Assembly (NCBI GenBank): GCA_035512695.1 | Contig: DATKDL010000140.1 | Location: 1 to 11,075, forward strand | DNA: 11,075 nucleotides | Direction of reading: 5' to 3' | DNA from: DATDOR01 sp035512695 | GTDB taxonomy: Bacteria > Chloroflexota > Anaerolineae > Anaerolineales > JABWBV01 | Shown here: positions 1-11,075 of the stretch, in pieces | How positions within the stretch are numbered: the first letter of the stretch is position 1 | How the letters are laid out: each line of letters starts with the position of its first letter | Translations under genes and position numbers: made by a program | The notes under the pieces: generated by a model | Told to the model about the DNA's origin: nothing | The model's input: only the letters and a program-made list of their open reading frames with translations | Database searches by the model: none

Positions 1-73
1 GCAACGATCCAGGTGCAGCGTCCAACGTGTCCGCATCCCTGGCACGTTGCACTTTGAACTTTGCACTTTGTAC
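1..73. repeat. Same translated repetitive element inside HATPase_c of kinase A (cut by window)
   Basis: Positions 1-115 match 7310-7424 with only three differences (positions 18, 30, 93). The reading frame is the same (QSAKFKVQRARDA, then TLDAAPGSL). The window begins inside the second 21-nt unit, so the outer unit and the exit into the G1 box cannot be seen. The hairpin arm here (23-31 with 41-49) carries one change. Confidence 0.85.
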
Positions 74-540
74 CGTCAATACAATTTCCCCGCTTTCCGT
101 AAACTTCACCGCATTGTTGAGCAGGTTGATCAGGATCTGCCGCAGCTTGGTCGGGTCGCCGAGGATGGCGGGGGGGACGTCCGGTGACATCTCGGAGGCG
201 AGCTCGATGCCCTTGTCCATGGCGGGGAGCTTGATGAAGTCGAGCGAGGTCTCGAGGATCTCGCGCAGGTCAAAGGGCTGTTCTTCGACCTCCATGCGGC
301 CGGCCTCGATCTTGGAGAAATCGAGGATGTCGTTGATGATCGTGAGCAGGGCGTCGCTGCTGTTGCGGATCACGTCGGCGAACTCGTGCTGCTCGGGGCT
401 GAGCTCGGTGTCCATCAGCAGCCCGGACATCCCGATGATGGCGTTCATCGGGGTGCGGATCTCGTGCGACATCGTGGCGAGGAAAGCGCTCTTGGCCTCG
501 TTCGCTTCGTCGGCGAGCTGTTTGGCAGCCTGGGCCTCTT
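1..540 (-). other. HisKA and partial HATPase_c core of kinase A
   Basis: HisKA dimerisation helix with AFLATMSHEIRTPMNAIIGM; the acceptor His codon is CAC at 466-464. LDFSKIEAGRM and the N box NLLNNAVKF follow. The window ends inside the linker before the G1 box. The segment aligns to kinase B at a constant offset of 7309 bp, showing close paralogy. Confidence 0.93.
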
Positions 541-3500
541 CGTACAGCCGGGCGTTTTCGATCGCGATCACGGCCTGGCGGGCGAGACCGTTCAGGAAGT
601 TGAGATCGTCCCGGTCGAACTCGCGGCCGGGGCCGGTGCGCCAGACGGCCATCAGTCCGCGGACACCGTCGGGGGCTTCCAGCGGGGAAGCCAACAGGTG
701 CTCGTGGTCCTCGTTTTCCGTGCCCGCGATCGTGATCGCCCGCGGATCCCCGGCGGAATCGTTGACGACCTCGGGGACCCCTTTGAGGGCGATATCACCG
801 ATGATCCCTTCCCCGGCGACGATCTCGTCGGCGAGGAGCTCCTCCGCGATGTCTCCCACCGCGGCGATGGCCTTGAAAATCCCCGGCCGTTCGGGATCGG
901 GCAGGAAAACGGCGCTGCTGTCTGCGACCAGGAGATCCTGGGCGTATTCGGTGATCCGCGCGAGCACCGGCTCGAGCGCCAGGGTCGCCGAGATCTCCCG
1001 CCCGACCTCCGCCAGGGCGGACATCTCGCTGGCGCGGCGCTGTGTTTCGAGATACAGCCGGGCGCTTTCGATCGCGATGGCGGCCTGGCGGGCGATGCTG
1101 ACCAGGAAATCGAGATCGGCCTGGTGGAACAGACCGTTGGCCCGCTCTCGCCAGACGTTGACGACCCCGATCACCCGGTCGCGGGAGATCAGCGGGGCGG
1201 ACATCATCACCTCGGGGATCTCCTCTTCATCCGGCGTGCCGGGGATGTGTATCACGCGCGGGTCTTTTTCCGATTCATTCAGGAGCTCAGCGACGCCGGT
1301 CCGGATGATGTCCCCGGTGACGCCCTGTCCGACCCGGATCGGGTTGGCCTTGACCTGTTCGGTATACATCCCCAGCGCGACCGGGGCGCGGAAGGTGTCG
1401 CCGTCGCCTTCCCGGAGATAGACCGCGATGTCCCGGACGCCGAGCAGGTCCTTGGCGCGCTGGGCGATCCGCTCGAGCACCGGTTCGAGCTCCAGCGTGG
1501 TGGCGATGTCGTTGCCGATCTCGGCCAGGGCGGCCATCTCCTCGGCCCGGCGGTTGGTCTCGTTGAACAGGCGGGCGTTCTCGATCGCGATAGCCGCCTG
1601 CCCGGCCAGGCCGGTTGCGAAAGCCAGGTCGGTCTCGGTGAAGGGTCCGGGCTCCGGCTTGTCGCGCCAGAGCGAGAGCACGCCGATGACTTTGTCGCGC
1701 AGCTTGAGCGGGGCGAAGATGATGGCCTCATCCTCTTCTTTTTCGGTGCCGGGGATGTGGGCGATGCGCGGGTCTTTCGTCGGCTCATTGACCACTTCGG
1801 CAACCCCGGACTGGGCGATGTGCCCGGTGATCCCTTCGCCCATCTTCAGATCGAAGGCCTTGTTCTGTTCGGCGTACTGCCCGATGGCGACCTCAGCCCG
1901 CAGCAGCCCGTCGTCGGTGAGCATCCGCAGGATGACGTCGCGGGCTTCGAGCACTTCCATTGCGCGCCGGGCGATGCGCTCGAGCAGGGTCGGCAGATCG
2001 AGCGTGGCCGAGATCTCGCGGCCGATCTCGTTGAGCGCCGCCATCTCCCCGGCCCGGTGGGTGATCTCGTCGAACAGGCGGGCGTTTTCGAGGGCGATCG
2101 CCATTGAGTTTGTCAGGGTTGTCAGGAGGCGCAGGTCGGATTCGTCGAAGGCGTTCTCGGGAATCGCCTGGATGCTTACGACGCCTTTGACCGTTTCGCC
2201 GACAATCATCGGGACAAAGATACCGGACAGGGTCTGTTCCGTTCCCGGGACGATCCGAAATCCAACCTGTTCCCAATCGGCCTTCCGAAGAAGCACCAAC
2301 GGTTTCATGGTCGTAATCAGCGTATCGGCGATACCGCCCTTCATGAGAGGAAAAGGGGGCGGATGAAAACGTTTTCCGCCTTCGTAAATATATTTCGGTT
2401 CGTCCTGCTGGTTCTCGATATCGTAGAGTCTGATCAAGACCGCGAATGTCTTGAAAATATCCCGGATCTTGTCGCCCACCAGGTCGAAGATGCCCTGCAT
2501 ATCCACCCGGGCGACCAGGCCGTCCTGGACGCTGTTGATGATCGCCAGCTCGGCGTTGCGTTCTTCGGTTTCTTTTAGGAGACGCTGGGTTTCATCGAAG
2601 AGCCGGGCGTTCTCGATGGCGGCTGACATGCTGCCCGCGATCGTCGTCAGCAGCCGCAGGTCATTCTCGTCGAAGGCATCGATCTGATAGCTTCGGACGG
2701 TCGTCACGCCGATCGTCTCACCATCTTTCACGATTGGAACCGCAATGGTCGACTGGTTCAGGTCTTTGTCTGTGCCCGGTGAGGGGAATCGATAGGTAAC
2801 CCCCAATTTTTCAAGTTCATCGATAGAACCGAGGCGCATCGGTTTGCCGGATTCTGCAACGATTTCGTATATCCCATGTCCGTAGGGCCTGCTTATTGGC
2901 CGTTTTGCGGAACGGTCCGCATAATACGATGCGGTGACGTTTTCGCGGGTCTTATCATGGAAGGCGATGAAGGTGGTGTCTGCCCGGAAGATCTCACGCA
3001 GCTTATCCCCGATGAGATCGTATATTGCGGCCATCTCGAGCTTTGAGGATAGTCCTTCCTGCACGCTGTTGATGATGGCCAATTCGGCGTTGCGCTGCTC
3101 GGTTTCGCTCAGGAGGCGCCTCGTCTCATTGAAGAGCCGGACGTTTTCGATCGCGATCGCGGCCTGGTCCGCAAAGGTCGAAAGCAGGGCGATCTGCTTC
3201 TCCGTAAACGGCCGCGCCTCGTTTCTCCGGACGACGATCGCTCCGATGGCCTCGCCCTTGCGGATCAGCGGGGTCGAAATGGCGGTGCGGTGTTTCAGAC
3301 GCTTTTGCAGTTCCAGGCTGACCGGGTATTCCTCCCGGGAGATCTTCTGCGTGTCCTCGATGTGGATCGATCTTTTCTCGAGGACCGCTCGACCGGTGAC
3401 GAGCCCCGGTTCGAGCGGGAGACCTTCGCCTTCCTGGAGCGCCGGGAGCGGGCCGGAGTGGGCCACCTGGCGGAGCTGGTCCCCGTCGACGCGGTAGATC

Positions 3501-6145
3501 TGGACGTCGTCCGCTTCGCACAGCCGGGCCGCGCTCTCCACCACCGCCTGGAGCACGGGCTGCAGGTCGGCCGGGGAGTCGGCCATCACGCGCAGGACTT
3601 CGCTGGTCGCGGTCTGCTGTTCGAGAGTTTCGGTGATCGCCCTGTTCTTGTTCTGGACCTCGTCGAACAGGCGGGCGTTCTCGAGGGCGACGCTCATCGC
3701 CGAAACGACCGTCTCCAGCAGGCGCACCTTGTTCGGAAGAAATGCGTGTTCGCGCTGGTCGGTCTGCAGGGAGACCAGCCCGATCGTTCTGTCCTTCGTA
3801 TTGATCGGAACATAGAGTGCGGATTTGATACGGGTGGCCTCGTCCACCAGGCTGTAGGAACCCACTTCTCGCGCCCTGGCCGCCATATTCTCATTGATGA
3901 CGATCGTATTGCCGGTATCGAGCACTTTTTTGGTAAAGCCGCTCGGCGCCTGTGAGCCTACCTGGTGACGTGCGTCCGCATCTCCAACGTATGGATAGTA
4001 GACCAAGTTCTCGGCCGGATAATGGATGGCGATGAAAGTCATCTGCGCATCAAACAGGTTTCGGATCTTGTCGCCGACCACATCGTAAATCCCCTGGAGA
4101 TCCAGCTCCGCGGCCAGGGCGGATTGGATGCTGTTGATGATGGACAGCTCGCTGACCCGGGCATCGAGGTCGGCGGTGCGTGCTTCGACGCGGGCCTCGA
4201 GGTCTTCCACCAGGGCCGCGTTCTCCAGCGCTACGGCAGCCTGGTTGGCCAGCATCCCGAGCATGTCGCGGTCTGTTTCGTCGAAGCGGCCGTAGAGCCC
4301 GTCGATGTCGACGTAGAGGTAGCCGAGCAGCCGGGTCTGGGCGATCAGGGGGGCGACGATGCGGGAGCGCTGCCGGAGGCGCGATTTGGATTTGGGGGTG
4401 TACTCCAGGATCGGTGTGCGGGCATCCCGGGCCCGGTTGAGATAGCGGGCGATCGTGGGGGTGAGCTTCGCCTCCTCACCGGGGGGTACCAACCCGCCGG
4501 CGAGGCTGCGCTCGGCATGCCGTTCCAGAACGAGAAGGACTCTTTCGGCGCCCGAAAGCTCGATGGTCTCTTCGACCAGGAAGGTCTTGATCTCCTCCAC
4601 GGAGCGGACGGCGTTCAGCCGCAGACCGGTCTCGGCCAGGCGTTCGAAAGGCTCACGCAGATGGGTCTCGATGCCGAGATGGGCCATGCGCCGATCGCGG
4701 GGGAGGCGGGCCCGGGTGTCGTATGCGAGCCAGGCCGCCAGGATTTCACGGTTGACGGCCACCTTGTTCAACGCGTTGCGCTGCAGGCCGATGTCGCGGA
4801 TATTCCCGATTCTTTCCAGAAGGAACCCGTAGGCGCGTTCCAGAGCCCGGTCGGACGCTTCCGGTTTCCCCGCGGCGACCAGCGCCTGGGCATGGCGCCA
4901 CCAGATCGACTGGGAGCGGCCGGACGAGGGAGGGATATAGCCCTGGGACCGGTGGAGATCGGTCGCGGCCGTCGTTACGGCGAGCGCTTCCGGGTCTCGA
5001 GCGTTCAGGTGTGCGTGCGCCAGGATGGTCAGAAGGTCGGTGCCGAACTCCTGCCAGGCGTCCCGGTGTACTTCTTCCGCGTGTGCCAGCAGCCGCACGG
5101 CCTCACCGGGCCGGTCTTCCGCGATCAGCAGCCTCCCCTGATGGTGTAACAGGGCCGCCCGAATCCGGAAATCCCCGAGGCCCTGTGCGAGCTCTGACAG
5201 TTCGGAAAGGGTGCTGCGGGCCGCTTCGAGCCTGCCGAGCCCCAGCTCGGCGAACGCTCTGACTCCCAGGCCGTAGGCCAGCCCGACCTTCGCACCCATC
5301 CGCCTGGAGTTTTCGACGGCTTCGGCTGATAAACGCTGCCCCTGCAGGTACATCCCGATTTCGATAAACGTGAACGCCAGGTTGACCCGGATGGATCGCC
5401 GCCGTTCGACATACCCGGCCGCGCGAAAGGCCTCGTCTGCGAGACGGGAGAGCCGGATCTGTTCGGCGATCTCCGGGAGGGAGTTTCTGAGCATGTTATA
5501 TGCGTTGCCGACCCCAAACTGGTCGCCTGCAGCGCGGCACAGCTTCAGGGCGGAATCGGCAGCTCGATGCGCTCCCTCCATCTGGTGCACATTGTGCATG
5601 GCGACGGCCAGCACCCAATGCGCGCGGCCTTCCCCGGAGAGATCATTGAGCTCGCGATAGTGGCCGATCGCTTTCCGAGCTGTTTCGATCGCGGTGCTTA
5701 TCCGGCCGAATCGCGCCTTGGCTTCACCGAGGGCGAGCAGGCTGTTCGCCAGTATGGACAATGCCTGCTGCGTTTCTGCAGTTTCGTAGAGGCGCCCCGC
5801 TTGCCTGACCGCGCGGCCCGCTGTCCGGGCGGCTTGCTTCAACCTGCCTGTTACCATCTGGACCTTTGCCTGGCGGATTGAAGCCTTAGCGTTCAATGCA
5901 AGGACCTTCTCCGCCCCGGCCAGCTTTCGCATCCCGGCCGCATCCCCGGCAGCCAGGTCGAGTTTCCCTGTGGCCGTGTACGATTCGGCGCGCGCATCCA
6001 GCAGGTCGACCTGGAGATCGGCTTTCAGGTCCGGCTCTGCAAGCGCCTGGGTGCACAGCTCGATCGCCGTCTCGTGATCGCCTTTCCAGGCGGCTGCGCT
6101 TGCGGCGGTCAGGGGATCGTTTGGTTTTATGGATGATCTTGGCAT
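1..6145 (-). CDS. Giant TPR / 8xGAF sensor histidine kinase (kinase A), 3' end outside window
   Basis: The minus frame is open from ATG at 6145 to the left edge, giving 2048 codons with no stop. Domains in order: TPR-like helical repeats (residues ~1-500); eight GAF domains (~505-645, 668-822, 842-1005, 1014-1185, 1191-1360, 1366-1527, 1535-1700, 1706-1865); HisKA with SHEIRTPMN and phospho-acceptor His1894; then the start of HATPase_c with N box NLLNNAVKF near residue 2008. There is no signal peptide or membrane helix, so it should be a soluble cytosolic kinase whose GAF domains sense small ligands or relay conformation. The ATG is preceded by GGGA at 6-nt spacing, and the protein begins naturally at a TPR helix. 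The frame stays open upstream, but only through the palindromic repeat and antiparallel to nothing meaningful. It lies 61 bp downstream of paralogous kinase B, probably co-transcribed. G boxes and any receivers lie off-window, so hybrid status is inferred from B. Confidence 0.93.
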   Translation of the reverse strand, partial: MPRSSIKPNDPLTAASAAAWKGDHETAIELCTQALAEPDLKADLQVDLLDARAESYTATGKLDLAAGDAAGMRKLAGAEKVLALNAKASIRQAKVQMVTGRLKQAARTAGRAVRQAGRLYETAETQQALSILANSLLALGEAKARFGRISTAIETARKAIGHYRELNDLSGEGRAHWVLAVAMHNVHQMEGAHRAADSALKLCRAAGDQFGVGNAYNMLRNSLPEIAEQIRLSRLADEAFRAAGYVERRRSIRVNLAFTFIEIGMYLQGQRLSAEAVENSRRMGAKVGLAYGLGVRAFAELGLGRLEAARSTLSELSELAQGLGDFRIRAALLHHQGRLLIAEDRPGEAVRLLAHAEEVHRDAWQEFGTDLLTILAHAHLNARDPEALAVTTAATDLHRSQGYIPPSSGRSQSIWWRHAQALVAAGKPEASDRALERAYGFLLERIGNIRDIGLQRNALNKVAVNREILAAWLAYDTRARLPRDRRMAHLGIETHLREPFERLAETGLRLNAVRSVEEIKTFLVEETIELSGAERVLLVLERHAERSLAGGLVPPGEEAKLTPTIARYLNRARDARTPILEYTPKSKSRLRQRSRIVAPLIAQTRLLGYLYVDIDGLYGRFDETDRDMLGMLANQAAVALENAALVEDLEARVEARTADLDARVSELSIINSIQSALAAELDLQGIYDVVGDKIRNLFDAQMTFIAIHYPAENLVYYPYVGDADARHQVGSQAPSGFTKKVLDTGNTIVINENMAARAREVGSYSLVDEATRIKSALYVPINTKDRTIGLVSLQTDQREHAFLPNKVRLLETVVSAMSVALENARLFDEVQNKNRAITETLEQQTATSEVLRVMADSPADLQPVLQAVVESAARLCEADDVQIYRVDGDQLRQVAHSGPLPALQEGEGLPLEPGLVTGRAVLEKRSIHIEDTQKISREEYPVSLELQKRLKHRTAISTPLIRKGEAIGAIVVRRNEARPFTEKQIALLSTFADQAAIAIENVRLFNETRRLLSETEQRNAELAIINSVQEGLSSKLEMAAIYDLIGDKLREIFRADTTFIAFHDKTRENVTASYYADRSAKRPISRPYGHGIYEIVAESGKPMRLGSIDELEKLGVTYRFPSPGTDKDLNQSTIAVPIVKDGETIGVTTVRSYQIDAFDENDLRLLTTIAGSMSAAIENARLFDETQRLLKETEERNAELAIINSVQDGLVARVDMQGIFDLVGDKIRDIFKTFAVLIRLYDIENQQDEPKYIYEGGKRFHPPPFPLMKGGIADTLITTMKPLVLLRKADWEQVGFRIVPGTEQTLSGIFVPMIVGETVKGVVSIQAIPENAFDESDLRLLTTLTNSMAIALENARLFDEITHRAGEMAALNEIGREISATLDLPTLLERIARRAMEVLEARDVILRMLTDDGLLRAEVAIGQYAEQNKAFDLKMGEGITGHIAQSGVAEVVNEPTKDPRIAHIPGTEKEEDEAIIFAPLKLRDKVIGVLSLWRDKPEPGPFTETDLAFATGLAGQAAIAIENARLFNETNRRAEEMAALAEIGNDIATTLELEPVLERIAQRAKDLLGVRDIAVYLREGDGDTFRAPVALGMYTEQVKANPIRVGQGVTGDIIRTGVAELLNESEKDPRVIHIPGTPDEEEIPEVMMSAPLISRDRVIGVVNVWRERANGLFHQADLDFLVSIARQAAIAIESARLYLETQRRASEMSALAEVGREISATLALEPVLARITEYAQDLLVADSSAVFLPDPERPGIFKAIAAVGDIAEELLADEIVAGEGIIGDIALKGVPEVVNDSAGDPRAITIAGTENEDHEHLLASPLEAPDGVRGLMAVWRTGPGREFDRDDLNFLNGLARQAVIAIENARLYEEAQAAKQLADEANEAKSAFLATMSHEIRTPMNAIIGMSGLLMDTELSPEQHEFADVIRNSSDALLTIINDILDFSKIEAGRMEVEEQPFDLREILETSLDFIKLPAMDKGIELASEMSPDVPPAILGDPTKLRQILINLLNNAVKFTESGEIVLTVQSAKFKVQRARDADTLDAAPGSL
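552..4633 (-). repeat. Array of eight GAF-domain modules in kinase A
   Basis: The codons for the helix-start motif (LENA/IENA class, seen on the plus strand as gcgttctc or a variant) recur at 4218, 3675, 3141, 2607, 2082, 1575, 1062 and 552. The spacings are 543, 534, 534, 525, 507, 513 and 510 nt. Three GAF types can be told apart by the first helix. GAF2, 4 and 5 begin IINSVQ with a GIYDLVGDK-like motif. GAF6, 7 and 8 begin AEIGREISATL and carry a DPR...IPGT-like motif. GAF3 begins ATSEVLRVMADSPADLQPVL. GAF1, next to the TPR region, is most divergent. Expansion by duplication and shuffling is inferred. Confidence 0.85.
4636..6145 (-). other. TPR-like N-terminal region of kinase A
   Basis: The first ~500 residues are an alanine- and leucine-rich all-helical region. 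Repeating patterns fit degenerate tetratricopeptide repeats, for example GDHETAIELCTQALAEPDL at residues ~22-40, LLDARAESYTATGKLDLAAG, and GEGRAHWVLAVAMHNVHQ. Such regions usually bind partner proteins or act as scaffolds. From memory, similar TPR segments precede GAF-kinase or cyclase modules in Chloroflexota proteins. No Ser/Thr kinase or AAA ATPase precedes it, unlike some larger relatives. Repeat boundaries were judged by eye. Confidence 0.75.
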
Positions 6146-6151
6146 ACGTTG

Positions 6152-6155
6152 TCCC
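6152..6155 (-). promoter_or_regulatory. Weak Shine-Dalgarno-like GGGA of kinase A
   Basis: GGGA on the minus strand lies 6 nt before the ATG at 6145. It supports this start, but is only a four-base match. No convincing -10/-35 pair is visible in the gap, which fits transcription from a promoter upstream of kinase B. Confidence 0.4.
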
Positions 6156-6164
6156 AAATTGTCC

Positions 6165-6206
6165 TGTAGGGGCGACCCGGTGGGCCGCCCGCCCGGTGGG
6201 TCGCCC

Positions 6207-6211
<5 letters not shown>
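6165..6211. repeat. 47-bp palindromic repeat (REP/MITE-like) at the end of kinase B
   Basis: Perfect 14-bp inverted arms (TGTAGGGGCGACCC at 6165-6178, and its complement at 6198-6211) flank a 19-bp GC-rich centre. The 9-mer CCCGGTGGG appears twice inside (6176-6184 and 6192-6200). The right arm supplies the TAG stop of kinase B (6209-6207). I recall similar GTAGGGGCGACCC palindromes dispersed in Chloroflexota genomes, but copy number cannot be tested here. A transcript could form a strong stem; there is no U-tract after it, so it is not a classical terminator. Confidence 0.8.

Positions 6212-11075
<4,864 letters not shown>

Noticed and set aside
27..1421. Plus-strand open frame of 464 codons, Ser/Arg-rich
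   Set aside because: Antisense to clear HisKA and GAF coding sequence; composition is typical of a wrong frame.
1279..1803. Minus-strand open frame of 174 codons in another frame within kinase A
   Set aside because: It lies wholly inside the kinase A frame and is Ser/Pro/Arg-rich, as expected of a frame shadow.
1845..1860. Possible cyclic-nucleotide GAF motif from NKAFD in GAF6 of kinase A
   Set aside because: The spacing and following residues do not fit the NKFDE signature of cyclic-nucleotide-binding GAF domains; likely chance.
386..2107. Plus-strand open frame of 573 codons opposite the kinase A GAF array
   Set aside because: It is an antisense shadow of a GC-rich coding frame. Its Asp/Gly-rich repeats mirror the GAF modules and it has no recognisable domain.
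3965..5149. Plus-strand open frame of 394 codons opposite the TPR and first GAF region
   Set aside because: The minus-strand frame is continuous with coherent domains; this one has no family resemblance.

Overview
The window is about 11 kb of GC-rich DNA, coding almost wholly on the minus strand. It holds two giant, adjacent, paralogous cytoplasmic hybrid sensor histidine kinases. Neither is complete: the upstream gene runs off the right edge at its 5' end, and the downstream gene runs off the left edge at its 3' end. No third gene, RNA gene, CRISPR array or transposase is supported. Transcription runs right to left. The large plus-strand open frames are shadows of the kinase genes.

Gene order in transcription direction: (1) 11075-6207, hybrid kinase B. 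It has one cut GAF domain, five further GAF domains, a PAS domain, HisKA (His on CAC 7775-7773), HATPase_c and two receiver domains. (2) A 61-bp gap. A 47-bp palindromic repeat covers the end of gene B, supplies its stop codon and fills most of this gap. (3) 6145-1, kinase A. It has a roughly 500-residue TPR-like helical N-terminus, eight GAF domains, HisKA (His on CAC 466-464) and the first part of HATPase_c, where the window ends. If A is colinear with B, about 1.1 kb (rest of HATPase_c and probably two receivers) lies beyond the left edge.

Neither protein shows a signal peptide or membrane segment in the visible part, so both probably sense cytosolic signals through GAF (and PAS) modules and autophosphorylate on the HisKA histidine. 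Kinase B would then pass phosphate to its own receivers. No DNA-binding output domain or HPt domain is visible.

The most notable structure is at the DNA level. GAF modules recur every 507-543 nt, and their helical linkers differ in length by 7 or 11 residues. A repetitive element is translated in frame inside the ATP-binding domain of both kinases; it is an 87-nt, 29-codon insert in B. The two kinase cores align at a constant offset of 7309 bp with no net gap. A second AT-rich dyad-symmetric patch is translated in a loop of the last receiver.

Organism (inference): giant soluble TPR/multi-GAF kinases, high GC and short palindromic repeats of this style suggest a filamentous or environmental bacterium of the Chloroflexota (Anaerolineae-like). 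This rests on memory of family style, not on a search.
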